A DNA stretch of 64,000 nucleotides, taken from Mesorhizobium sp. M9A.F.Ca.ET.002.03.1.2 (GTDB lineage: Bacteria > Pseudomonadota > Alphaproteobacteria > Rhizobiales > Rhizobiaceae). Below, piece after piece: positions 33,727 through 42,449 of this stretch. The stretch's first letter is position 1; each line of letters begins with the position of its first letter. Location: NCBI RefSeq assembly GCF_003952365.1, contig NZ_CP034443.1:606001-670000 (forward strand), written 5' to 3'. The notes beneath the pieces were generated by a model. The model saw nothing but the letters and a program-made list of their open reading frames with translations, was not told where the DNA came from and made no database searches. The position numbers and the translations under genes were made by a program.

Positions 33727-34917
33727 TTATGAATCCCCACCCCTGTTCCAACCCCTGCCCCGGTCGCCGAACATCACATAGCCGCTATCGGTTATCGCCA
33801 GTGTGTCCTCGAGCTTGATGAAGCCGCGCGTCGGGTGAAGCATCGTCGTCTCGACCGAGAGCACCATGTTTTTCTCCAGCGGCCTTTCGGCATAGGTGCC
33901 TTCATAGGTCACCGGATGGTTGGTCATCAGGAACGGCGCTTCATGCGTGATCAGTCCCATGCCGTGGGCGAAGAAATCGGTATAGGGCGCGACCTTGGAT
34001 TTCCTAAGCACGCCTTCCGCGTGGGAGATCATGTCGGCCCCCAACGTGCCCGCCCTGACCTTGGAAAAGGCCGCCTGCTGCACCGTCTCGACCTCGGACA
34101 GCAGATCCTCCAACTCGGCGTCCGGCTCGCCGAGAATGCCCATGCGGCAGAGGTCGCCGATATAGCCGTGATAATTGCCGCCGGAATCGATCGATAACAC
34201 CTCGCCCTTCTTCCACGCCTGCGGCGAGGCGGCCCGGTTGTGGCTGGAGCCCAGCGTCAACAGGCAATATTCGAAATGCGCGCCACGATTGGTCTCCTCG
34301 CGCCGCAACTGCTCGATGATCTCGCTCTTGGTCGTGCCTTCGCGCGCCCAGGCAATGGTTGCCAGCATGGAATCGGTGATCAACTCGGAGGCGGCGCGCA
34401 GCTTGGCAAGCTCTTCGTCCGTCTTGATGGCCCGCATCCGCTCCAGCATGTCGGTCGCGTCGATCAGCGTGGCGTCGGGCAGCGCCTTGCGGATCAGCAT
34501 ATAGGCGTCGGAAGGCAGAAAGGCAGGCTCGATGCCGATGCGGGCTTCGCCCTTGCCGATTTTCTTCAGATGCTCGACGGCAAGGTTGGCGGCGTCGAGC
34601 GTGCCCCAGCAGGCGGCGTGGAAGGTCGGCGTCCAGAACGGGTGGTTCTGGTGCTCGCCTCCCTCCATTCGGTTGCCGATATAGGCGGCGTGGTCCGGCC
34701 CGCCCTTCTCGTAGACGACAACAGGCAGATAGCGGCTATGGCCTATCGCATCCATGGCCGCGAAGAAGATGAACTTGTAGCCGCCAAGCAGGTACTGCGT
34801 GTTGTGCTTGGAGGTGGCGAGCAGCACATCGATGCCGGCCTCCTCCATCAGCCGATCGACCCTGGCATGATCGAACGGGATGGCGCTGACGGCATTCTTG
34901 CCCGGGGCGACGTTCAT
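33727..34917 (-). CDS. M24-family Xaa-Pro-type peptidase
   Basis: 396 residues with the creatinase/prolidase-like N-terminal domain (RVDRLMEEAGIDVLLATSKH) and the pita-bread metallopeptidase domain. Metal ligands: two Asp in SIDSGGNYHGYIGDLCRMG, His in FFAHGMGLITHEAPFL, Glu in VLSVETTMLHP and Glu in GFIKLEDTLAIT. Such enzymes cleave Xaa-Pro dipeptides or related amide bonds. The ribosome site GGGAGAGAG precedes the ATG. It is divergent from a peptide-type ABC importer, suggesting it processes imported peptides. Confidence 0.9.
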   Translation of the reverse strand: MNVAPGKNAVSAIPFDHARVDRLMEEAGIDVLLATSKHNTQYLLGGYKFIFFAAMDAIGHSRYLPVVVYEKGGPDHAAYIGNRMEGGEHQNHPFWTPTFHAACWGTLDAANLAVEHLKKIGKGEARIGIEPAFLPSDAYMLIRKALPDATLIDATDMLERMRAIKTDEELAKLRAASELITDSMLATIAWAREGTTKSEIIEQLRREETNRGAHFEYCLLTLGSSHNRAASPQAWKKGEVLSIDSGGNYHGYIGDLCRMGILGEPDAELEDLLSEVETVQQAAFSKVRAGTLGADMISHAEGVLRKSKVAPYTDFFAHGMGLITHEAPFLMTNHPVTYEGTYAERPLEKNMVLSVETTMLHPTRGFIKLEDTLAITDSGYVMFGDRGRGWNRGGDS

Positions 34918-35093
34918 CTTTCTCTCTCCCTGAATTCCTTGGCCGGTCGGTCGGATCGCCGGTTATTTTCGATGCTGATCTTCTGGCATCGGTCAAATCT
35001 GCACTATTTTTTCCAGTCTGGTCCAGCCAGAAATAGGTGGAACGGCGGCGTCAGCGCAGTCCGTCGTCATACACCGCAACATTCAGCCCAATC

Positions 35094-35104
35094 TGGTCCT
35101 ACCA
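35094..35104. promoter_or_regulatory. FadR/GntR-type operator TGGTCCTACCA
   Basis: TGGT-CCT-ACCA in the divergent gap between the M24 peptidase (start 34917) and the peptide importer (start 35299). The 380-bp gap also has a weaker symmetric site TCTGG-TCCAG-CCAGA near 35017 and no believable ORF. Confidence 0.5.
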
Positions 35105-35298
35105 AATAAGTTCGGATTGAACCGCTTTCCTGTAACTGGTCCAGCGGACGAAATTTTCAAAGCCACAAGAGGATGCGCCAAATCCGTCTCTGGCGAAACC
35201 CTCGGCAAGGCTCATAATCACTCTTGTAAGGATGCTGTCTGGCATCCGAGGGTATCGGCCCACCCCGACCGGGTGGCTGAGGGGGACGGAGTTCGAGC

Positions 35299-36909
35299 AT
35301 GTCAGAGTTCACGATTTCCAGGCGCACGGTGCTTGCCGGTTCGGCATTGCTTCTGGCCTCGACGGCGCTGCCGACCATAGGTCTGGCGCAGACGCCGAGG
35401 AAAGGCGGGCGGCTGGTCGTCGCCGCCGATTCCGAGCCGCGTAACCTCAATCCGGCAATCGTCGCCTCCAACGGCGTGTTCTTCATCTCGAGCAAGATCG
35501 TGGAAACGCTGGCCGAGGCCTCCTTCGACGGCAAGGACGGGCTCGACCCGCGCCTCGCGCTCAGTTGGGAAGGCGCTGCCGACGGCCGGTCGGTGACATT
35601 CAAATTGCGCGAGGGCGTCAAATGGCATGACGGCAAACCCTTCACCTCCGCCGACGTCGCCTTCTCGGCGCTGCAGATCTGGAAGCCGCTGCAAAATCTC
35701 GGCCGCACGGTGTTCAAGGATCTGGAGGCGGTCGACACGCCGGACGAACTGACGGCCGTGTTCAAATTCGCCAAGCCGACGCCGTTCCAGCTGATCCGCA
35801 ACGCCTTGCCGGCGCTGAGCAGTGTGGTGCCCAAGCACATCTACGAGACCGGAAAGGTCGAAGAGAACCTGGCCAACAACGCGCCGGTCGGCACCGGCCC
35901 GTTCAAATTCGCCGAACACAAACCCGGCGAATATTACCGGCTGGCGAGGAATGCCGACTATTGGGGCAAGGACGAACCCTACCTCGACGAGATCATCTAT
36001 CAGGTGCTGCCGGACCGCACCTCGGCAGCAAGCGCGCTTGAGGCCGAAGAAATCCAGCTCGCCGCCTTTTCCGCCGTGCCCCTGGCCGATCTCGACCGCA
36101 TCTCCAAGGTACCAGGCCTCAAGGTGATCACCAAGGGTTATGAGGGGCTGACCTATCAGCTCGTCGTCGAAATCAACCATCGCCGCAAGGAGCTGGCCGA
36201 CCTGAAAGTGCGCCAGGCGATCGCTCACGCCGTCGACAAGGATTTCGTCGTCAAGACAGTGTTCCTCGGCTACGCCGCCACGGCCACCGGCCCGGTGCCG
36301 AAAAACGACCCGCAGTTCTATACGGCCGATGTGCCGACCTATGCCTTCGACGTGGCCAAGGCCAACGCTTTGCTCGACGAAGCCGGTTACAGCAAAGGCG
36401 ACGACGGGAAGCGCTTCTCGCTGAAGCTGCTGCCGGCGCCCTATTTCAACGAGACCAAGCAATTCGGCGACTATCTGCGCCAGGCGCTCGCCGCCATCGG
36501 CATCGATGCCCAGCTGGTCAACAACGACTCGGCCGCGCACATCAAGGCCGTCTACACCGACCACGCCTTCGACCTTGCGGTCGGGCCGCCGGTGTTTCGC
36601 GGCGATCCGGCAATCTCGACCACCATTCTGGTGCAGAGCGGCATTCCGGACGGCGTGCCTTTCTCCAACCAGGGCAGCTACAAGAACGACGAACTCGACG
36701 CCCTCATCGCCAAGGCATCCGAGACACTCGATACGGCGGCCCGCACCGAACTCTACAAGGAGTTCCAGAGACAAGTTGCTGAAGACCTGCCGCTGATTAA
36801 CGTCGCCGAATGGAGCTTCATCAGCGTCGCCCGCGACACGGTCAAGAATATCGCCGACAACCCGCGCTGGGCGGTTTCGAACTGGGCGGACACATATCTG
36901 GTGGGCTGA
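35299..36909 (+). CDS. Dipeptide/oligopeptide-type ABC importer solute-binding protein
   Basis: 536 residues, family-5 extracellular solute-binding protein. The N-terminus has a twin-arginine signal (ISRRTVLAGSALLLASTALP), so the folded protein is probably exported by Tat. Characteristic segments are VTFKLREGVKWHDGKPFTSA and PVGTGPFKFAEHKPGEYYRL. First gene of an importer with two permeases and two ATPases. A 156-bp repeat separates it from the first permease gene. Substrates of this class include dipeptides, glutathione and nickel complexes. Confidence 0.93.
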   Translation: MSEFTISRRTVLAGSALLLASTALPTIGLAQTPRKGGRLVVAADSEPRNLNPAIVASNGVFFISSKIVETLAEASFDGKDGLDPRLALSWEGAADGRSVTFKLREGVKWHDGKPFTSADVAFSALQIWKPLQNLGRTVFKDLEAVDTPDELTAVFKFAKPTPFQLIRNALPALSSVVPKHIYETGKVEENLANNAPVGTGPFKFAEHKPGEYYRLARNADYWGKDEPYLDEIIYQVLPDRTSAASALEAEEIQLAAFSAVPLADLDRISKVPGLKVITKGYEGLTYQLVVEINHRRKELADLKVRQAIAHAVDKDFVVKTVFLGYAATATGPVPKNDPQFYTADVPTYAFDVAKANALLDEAGYSKGDDGKRFSLKLLPAPYFNETKQFGDYLRQALAAIGIDAQLVNNDSAAHIKAVYTDHAFDLAVGPPVFRGDPAISTTILVQSGIPDGVPFSNQGSYKNDELDALIAKASETLDTAARTELYKEFQRQVAEDLPLINVAEWSFISVARDTVKNIADNPRWAVSNWADTYLVG

Positions 36910-36975
36910 AGCTGCGGTAGATTGAGATTGACCTTCGCCAACAGGTGAAGTTGGTAATGTCCGTGCTCGACGATA

Positions 36976-37131
36976 CCCCCCTCTGTCCTGCCGGACATCT
37001 CCCCCTCAAGGGGGGAGATTGGCTTGCTTTGACTCCGGCTTTTCCTTCAGCAATTTTTGCGATTGGCACAACGGCATGTGAGGGCCGATCTCCCCCCTTG
37101 AGGGGGAGATGTCCGGCAGGACAGAGGGGGG
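36976..37131. repeat. Nearly perfect 45-bp inverted repeat between importer genes
   Basis: Arms 36976-37020 and 37087-37131 are reverse complements at 44 of 45 positions. Each arm starts with CCCCCCTCTGTCCTGCCGGA and ends in the small palindrome CCCCCTCAAGGGGG. The loop is 66 bp. It lies in the 277-bp gap between the binding protein and first permease, where it could fold into a strong RNA hairpin and lower downstream expression. A shortened copy is found inside the ATPase gene at 39238. Confidence 0.9.
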
Positions 37132-37186
37132 TGCTCAAGCGCGACTTTTCTCCTAATTGGTTCAGTTCCAAGCAGTCGGCGCCCCC

Positions 37187-38173
37187 ATGACCCGCGCCCT
37201 CACCCTCATCCGCCGTCGCCTCGTCGGCAGCATCTTCGTGCTGCTGATCGTCGTGATCGGCACCTTTCTTTTGCTGGAAGCCGCACCCGGCGACGCGGTC
37301 GACGCCTATATCGTCTCGACCGGCGGCGATGCCGGCATGATCGAATTGCTGCGCCATCGTTGGGGCCTCGACCAGTCGGCGCTGACGCGGCTGGCCAACT
37401 ATCTCTGGGCGCTGCTGCATCTCGACCTCGGTCAGTCCGTCACCTTCTCGCGGCCGATCCGCGACGTGGTCCTCGAACGCCTGCCCAACACGCTGCTTCT
37501 GATGGGCAGCGCCACTGCACTCTCCTTCGGGCTCGGCTCGGCGCTCGGCATCTATGCCGGCGCCAGGCCCGGCAGTTTTCGCGACCGCTTCCTGTCGCTC
37601 GGCTCGCTGGCGCTTTATGCCGTACCGGGCTTCTGGCTCGGGCTGGTGCTGATCATCGTCTTTGCCGTCGACCTGCGCTGGTTTCCGATCGGCGGCATCG
37701 AAAGCATCGCCTCGGGTAAGGCCGGCCTCGACCGTGCCGCCGATGTCGCCCGCCATCTCGTCCTGCCGGTGTCGGCACTCGGCTTCATCTATCTGGCACT
37801 TTATCTGCGCATGATGCGCGCCGGCATGGCCGAGGTCTGGCGACAGGATTTTGTCCTCGCCGCCCGCGCCAAGGGACTGTCCCGCCGCCGCATCGTGCTC
37901 GCTCACGTCGCCCGCAACGCACTGTTGCCGCTGGTCACCATGCTTGGCCTGCAATCGGCGCAGATGCTGGGCGGCAGCGTGGTCATCGAAAGCGTCTTTT
38001 CGGTTCCCGGCCTTGGCCGGCTGGCGCAGGAAGCGGTGGCCGCGCGGGACACACCATTGCTGCTCGGCATCATCCTCGTCAGCGCCGTTCTGGTCATCGT
38101 CATCAACCTTCTCGTCGACATCGCCTACGCTGTCCTCGATCCGCGCGTCGGCGCCAGCGAGGCGAGCCCGTGA
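37187..38173 (+). CDS. Dipeptide-type ABC importer permease (DppB-like)
   Basis: 328 residues from the ATG at 37187; an in-frame TTG at 37157 is possible but has no better signal. Six transmembrane helices, starting IFVLLIVVIGTFLLLEAAPG, with the DppB-typical APGD motif. The EAA-type loop is VLAARAKGLSRRRIVLAHVARNA, followed by the family end MLGGSVVIESVFSVPGLGRL. It overlaps the next permease by four bases. Confidence 0.92.
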   Translation: MTRALTLIRRRLVGSIFVLLIVVIGTFLLLEAAPGDAVDAYIVSTGGDAGMIELLRHRWGLDQSALTRLANYLWALLHLDLGQSVTFSRPIRDVVLERLPNTLLLMGSATALSFGLGSALGIYAGARPGSFRDRFLSLGSLALYAVPGFWLGLVLIIVFAVDLRWFPIGGIESIASGKAGLDRAADVARHLVLPVSALGFIYLALYLRMMRAGMAEVWRQDFVLAARAKGLSRRRIVLAHVARNALLPLVTMLGLQSAQMLGGSVVIESVFSVPGLGRLAQEAVAARDTPLLLGIILVSAVLVIVINLLVDIAYAVLDPRVGASEASP

Positions 38174-38997
38174 ACACGCTCCGTCGCTTTCTTGGCACGC
38201 CGGAAGCGGTCGCCGGCGCGATCATCCTGGTAGCGCTGTTCGCCATGGCGCTGACAGCGCCGCTGTTCTTTCCCGGCGACCCGCAAGCCATTGCCGGGCC
38301 GGCGCTGCTGCCGCCTTTCCAGGATTGGTTGCTGCCGCTCGGCACCGACCGGCTCGGCCGCGACGTAACGGCCGAGCTTTTCCACGGCGCCCGCACCTCG
38401 CTAGCGGTCGGGCTCGCGGCGGCAGCCGCGGCCCTTGTCATAGGTGCGATAATCGGCACGCTGGCCGGCTTTGCCGGCGGCCTGTTCGACGAAGTGCTGA
38501 TGCGCGTCACCGACGCCTTCCAGACCGTACCGAGCTTCCTTCTGGCGCTGGCTTTCGTCAGTGTCGTCGGGCCGTCGCTCGGCGTCGTCGTCGCGGCGAT
38601 CGCGCTCGGCGCCTGGACCGGGCCGGCACGTGTCGCCCGCGCCGAAGTGCTGTCGATCCGCGAGCGCGATTTTGTCGCCGGCGCCCGCGTCATCGGCATG
38701 CATCCGCTGGAGATCGCCTTTCGCGAAGTGCTGCCCAACGCATTGCCGCCGGTGCTGGCACTGTCGTCGGTGATCGTCGCCGCCGCGATCCTTACCGAAG
38801 CGGCACTTTCGTTTCTCGGCCTCGGCGATCCCAACCGCGTGACCTGGGGCGGCATGATCGCCGAAGGCCGCGCCGTGCTGCGCACCGCGCCGTTCCTGTC
38901 GATCATTCCGGGCGTCGCACTCGTGCTGACCGTGCTCGGGGTCTATCTCGCCGGCGAAGGCGTCGTCGAGACGACGGCGGTCAGAAGGAGCCTGTCG
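38170..38997 (+). CDS. Dipeptide-type ABC importer permease (DppC-like)
   Basis: 276 residues with GTG start at 38170 overlapping the preceding stop; the stop codon ends at 39000, overlapping the next start. Conserved DppC parts: LLPLGTDRLGRDVTAELFHG near residue 58, and the EAA loop DFVAGARVIGMHPLEIAFREVLPN, then AALSFLGLGDPNRVTWGGMI. Six helices are visible. It forms the permease pair with the DppB-like protein. Confidence 0.92.
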
Positions 38998-39923
38998 TGA
39001 CGGCGCTGCTTTCGATCCGCGATCTGACGGTGACCTATCGCCGCGACGGAAGCGAGGTGGCGGCGTTGAAACATATCAGTCTCGATGTCGCCGCCGGCGA
39101 ACGTTTCGCTATCATCGGCGAGAGCGGCTCGGGCAAGAGTACGCTGGCGCTGGCCATTGCCGGGCTGCTGCCGGCTTCCGCCAGGATTGACGGCCGCATC
39201 GATTGGTTTTTGCAGTCGCCTTCGGGTGCCAAGGCATCCCCCTCTGTCCTGCCGGACACCTCCCGCGCAAGGGGGGAGATGTCCGGCAGGACAGAGGGGG
39301 GTGTGACGGAGCGCCAGCCCAGGTCCGAATCCGCTGCTGCCAAACCCAAATTCACGCCCCTCGGTGGCCGCGACATCGGCTTCGTCTTCCAGTATCCCTC
39401 AGCCAGCCTCGATCCGGTAATGACGGTCGGCAAACAGATCGCGGAAGTCGCGCGCACGCATCTCGGCCTTGGTTGGACAGAATCTTATGCCAAGGCAAAA
39501 ACCCTGCTTGATCGCGTCCGCCTGCCCGACCCGGACGTCGCCATGCGCGCCTATCCGCATCAGCTTTCCGGCGGCCAGAAGCAGCGCGTGGCGATCGCCG
39601 CGGCGATCGCGGCCGGTCCGAGACTGCTCATAGCAGACGAGGCGACCAGCGCGCTGGACACCATCGTGCAGGCCGAGATCGCAGCACTGATCCGGCAATT
39701 GGTGGCCGAGGACGGCATGACGCTGCTGTTCGTCAGCCACGACATCGCGCTGGCCGCAGAACTTGCCGAACGCATCGCCGTGTTCCGGCATGGCGACCTG
39801 GTGGAAACCGGAACGACCGCGCAGGTTATCAATACCCCGCGCAACGCCTATACAACAGCGCTGCTCGACGCCCATCTCGGCCTCGATGTCGAACCGCTGC
39901 TGCGGGTTGGAACGTCGCCATGA
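38997..39923 (+). CDS. Dipeptide-type ABC importer ATPase (DppD-like) with repeat-encoded insertion
   Basis: 308 residues, GTG start at 38997 (GGAG upstream) overlapping the previous stop. Walker A GESGSGKSTLALA, Q-loop GFVFQYPSASLDPVMTVGKQ, signature LSGGQKQRVAIAAAIA, Walker B LLIADEATSALDTI (the Asp-Glu followed by Ala instead of Pro), switch FVSHDIALAAELAER. Between Walker A and Q-loop about 25-30 extra residues occur; residues 81-102 (ASPSVLPDTSRARGEMSGRT and on) are encoded by a 64-bp palindromic repeat that keeps the frame open. The rest of the protein looks intact, so the insertion is probably tolerated. Confidence 0.9.
   Translation: MTALLSIRDLTVTYRRDGSEVAALKHISLDVAAGERFAIIGESGSGKSTLALAIAGLLPASARIDGRIDWFLQSPSGAKASPSVLPDTSRARGEMSGRTEGGVTERQPRSESAAAKPKFTPLGGRDIGFVFQYPSASLDPVMTVGKQIAEVARTHLGLGWTESYAKAKTLLDRVRLPDPDVAMRAYPHQLSGGQKQRVAIAAAIAAGPRLLIADEATSALDTIVQAEIAALIRQLVAEDGMTLLFVSHDIALAAELAERIAVFRHGDLVETGTTAQVINTPRNAYTTALLDAHLGLDVEPLLRVGTSP
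39238..39301. repeat. Palindromic repeat inserted in frame within ATPase gene
   Basis: Arms 39238-39264 and 39275-39301 form a 27-bp stem with one mismatch; the core TGTCCTGCCGGACA is the same as in the intergenic repeat at 36976. Compared with that copy the inner part is deleted. It is read as codons 81-102 of the DppD-like gene without a stop. Confidence 0.9.
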
Positions 39924-40714
39924 GCGGTCCATTGCTGACTGTCTCGGGGCTGACCAAACGATACCGGCGCGGCGGCAAGACCATCGCCGCTGTCGATGAC
40001 GTTTCCTTCCACATCGAGCCCGGCGAGACACTGGCGCTGGCCGGGCCTTCCGGCAGCGGCAAATCGACGATCGCAAGGCTGATGCTGCGGTTGATCGAAC
40101 CAGACGCCGGCCGGATCGAATTCGAAGGCGGCGACTTCCTGGCCTTGAACGGCGCCGCCTTGCGTGCCCGGCGCGCGCATCTGCAAATGGTGTTCCAGGA
40201 TCCGCTCGCAGCCTTCAACCCGCGCGCCACCGTTGAGCGCGTTCTCGACGACCCGCTGCGCATCCATGGCGTCACATCCCGGCGAGAGCGCCCGCGTCGC
40301 ATCGCTGCCTTGCTGGAGCGCGTCGGCCTGAGCGCCGATCTCGCCGGCCGCGCCATCCACGAGATTTCAGGCGGCCAGCGCCAGCGCATCGCGATTGCTC
40401 GCGCCATCGCGACCAAGCCGTCGCTGATCGTGCTCGACGAGGCGGTGTCGGCGCTCGATGTGTCGGTGCGCGGGCAGATCCTCAAACTGCTGCTCGATCT
40501 GCAGCGCGAGGAACGGATCGCCTATCTGTTCATTTCGCATGATCTCGGCGTTATCAGCGCCATCGCCCATCGTATCGTCGTCCTCGACGCAGGGCGGATC
40601 GCCGAGAGCGGCGATGCCCGTACTGTCATCGACGCGCCGCAGTCGGCGATCGGCAAGGCGCTGGTGGCGGCAGCGCCAAAGCTGACCAGGACAAGCGGGT
40701 TGGAAACCTCGTGA
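39920..40714 (+). CDS. Dipeptide-type ABC importer ATPase (DppF-like)
   Basis: 264 residues, start overlapping the DppD-like stop by four bases. Walker A GPSGSGKSTIARL, Q-loop QMVFQDPLAAFNPRATVERV, signature ISGGQRQRIAIARAIA, Walker B LIVLDEAVSALDVSV, switch FISHDLGVISAIAHR. It would form a heterodimer with the DppD-like ATPase. Last gene of the importer operon and convergent with gamma-glutamyltransferase. Confidence 0.92.
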   Translation: MSGPLLTVSGLTKRYRRGGKTIAAVDDVSFHIEPGETLALAGPSGSGKSTIARLMLRLIEPDAGRIEFEGGDFLALNGAALRARRAHLQMVFQDPLAAFNPRATVERVLDDPLRIHGVTSRRERPRRIAALLERVGLSADLAGRAIHEISGGQRQRIAIARAIATKPSLIVLDEAVSALDVSVRGQILKLLLDLQREERIAYLFISHDLGVISAIAHRIVVLDAGRIAESGDARTVIDAPQSAIGKALVAAAPKLTRTSGLETS

Positions 40715-40734
40715 AGCTCAGACGCGGCTGATCG

Positions 40735-42321
40735 TCAGTAACCCAGCGCGCAACCATCCTTGCGCGGATCGGACGCGCCGGTAAGCGTACCCTTGTCCCA
40801 GTCGATCAGCACCAGCTGGCCGCCGCCATGCGGCTCGTCCGCGATGGACAGCTGATGGCCTCGCTCGCGCAGGCCGGCGATCGCATCGGCCGAAACGCCA
40901 CGCTCGGCCTCCACCATGCCCTGTCTGTAAAACACCCTCGGCGCATCCAGCGCCTCCTGCGGGTCCATGCCGAAATCGATCATGTTGGTGAGCAGATGGA
41001 CATGGCCAAAAGGCTGATAGCCGCCGCCCATCACGCCGAACGGCATGACCGCCCGGCCGTTGGCTGTCATCATGCCCGGCATGATGGTGTGCATCGGGCG
41101 CTTTCCCGGTGCGATGCGGTTTGGGTGATCCGCCGCCAGGCGGAAGCTGCTGCCGCGGTTCTGCAGGACGACCCCGGTCCTGGGGCCGACAACGCCGCTG
41201 CCGAACGAACCAAAGGTGGAATTGATGAAGCTGACCGCATTGCGGTCGCGGTCGACCACGGAGATGTAGACGGTGTCGCTCGGCTGAAGCTCGAGGCGAG
41301 GCAGATGCGTCATCGCGCGCGCCGGATCGATCTCGGCGCGTAGCCGGTCCGCATGGGATCTGGACAGCAGCTGCTCCACGGGAACATGGACGACATCCTG
41401 GTCGCCGATGAAATTGTCACGATCCTGATAGGCAAGCCGCCCGGCTTCGATTTCGAGGTGAAGCCGCTCGGCGCCGTTCGGTTCCAGCGAGCCGAGCGAA
41501 AAGCCCGACAGCACATTCAGCATGATCAGTGCCGTCAGCCCCTGGTTGTTCGGCGGCATCTGATGGATGTCGTAGCCTCGGTAGGACGTGCCGACGGGCC
41601 TGACATAGTCGCCCTTGGTGGCCGCGAAATCTTCGAGCGCATGCAGCCCGCCAAGCGCACGCAGACGCGATACGATGTCATCGGCGACCTCACCCTCGTA
41701 GAACCCGGCGCGACCGCGGCGTGAGACGATGCGCAACGTATCGGCCAGTTGCGGCTGCCGGTGCAGCTCGCCGGCCAGCGGCGCCCTGCCATCCGGCAGG
41801 AAGATCCGCGCGGCATGTTCGTCGGCGGCAAGCAAGGCAGCACTTTCGGCCCAGTCGAAGGCCACGCGGTCCTGGACGACATAGCCCTGCTCGGCGTAGC
41901 GAATGGCGGGCGCGAGCGCGGCGTCGATGCCCTTTCTGCCATAATCCTCGAGCAGCCGGCACCAGGCGTCGATGGCGCCCGGCACGGTGACCGCATGCGG
42001 CCCGGATTCGGGCAGCGCGTCATGCCCCCTTTCCAGATACCATTCAGCCGTCGCCGCGGCGGGTGCACGGCCCGAGCCGTTGAAAGCGACGACCTCGCCC
42101 TGGCCGTTTGGACAGTAGAGGACAAAGCAGTCGCCGCCGATGCCGGTTGATTGCGGTTCGACGACTGCCTGCACCGCAGCCGCGCACACGGCTGCGTCCA
42201 TCGCGTTGCCGCCGGACCGCAGCATCTCGACCGCCGCCAGCGTCGCCAGCGGGTGCGATGTCGCGGCCATTGCTTCCGTCGCACGAACCGGCGACCGTCC
42301 GGGGAATTGAAAATCACGCAT
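40735..42321 (-). CDS. ggt: Gamma-glutamyltransferase-family protein
   Basis: 528 residues, the usual size of the precursor that cuts itself into two subunits. The processing and catalytic Thr is residue 350 in LQPSDTVYISVVDRDRNAVS, followed by FINSTFGSFGSGVV and NRGSSFRLAADHPNRIAPGK. Conserved start: ATSHPLATLAAVEMLRSGGN and DAAVCAAAVQAVVEPQSTGI. It removes or transfers gamma-glutamyl groups from glutathione or gamma-glutamyl peptides, or acts as an acylase. No signal peptide is evident, so it is probably cytoplasmic, where it could act on imported peptides. Confidence 0.9.
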   Translation of the reverse strand: MRDFQFPGRSPVRATEAMAATSHPLATLAAVEMLRSGGNAMDAAVCAAAVQAVVEPQSTGIGGDCFVLYCPNGQGEVVAFNGSGRAPAAATAEWYLERGHDALPESGPHAVTVPGAIDAWCRLLEDYGRKGIDAALAPAIRYAEQGYVVQDRVAFDWAESAALLAADEHAARIFLPDGRAPLAGELHRQPQLADTLRIVSRRGRAGFYEGEVADDIVSRLRALGGLHALEDFAATKGDYVRPVGTSYRGYDIHQMPPNNQGLTALIMLNVLSGFSLGSLEPNGAERLHLEIEAGRLAYQDRDNFIGDQDVVHVPVEQLLSRSHADRLRAEIDPARAMTHLPRLELQPSDTVYISVVDRDRNAVSFINSTFGSFGSGVVGPRTGVVLQNRGSSFRLAADHPNRIAPGKRPMHTIMPGMMTANGRAVMPFGVMGGGYQPFGHVHLLTNMIDFGMDPQEALDAPRVFYRQGMVEAERGVSADAIAGLRERGHQLSIADEPHGGGQLVLIDWDKGTLTGASDPRKDGCALGY

Positions 42322-42449
42322 GCAGGATCAATAGCCTCCGATGAAGCAGATGTGAACTGGCGGCGGCGGCCAAAGAGCTGTGCCACCGGGCAGCATGACC
42401 GACAGCACGATCACCGTGGCGGCGCTAGACCCTTTGTAAATTTCCGGGC

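Noticed and set aside
36976..37131. Strong hairpin taken as a terminator of the binding-protein gene
   Set aside because: No T-run follows, and the same sequence occurs inside a coding region, so it is a repeat element first; an effect on transcript ends is possible but not shown.
37851..39923. 690-codon open frame suggesting a permease-ATPase fusion
   Set aside because: Its first 380 codons are an out-of-frame reading of the DppB- and DppC-like genes with Arg/Ala-rich low-quality sequence; the true ATPase begins at GTG 38997.
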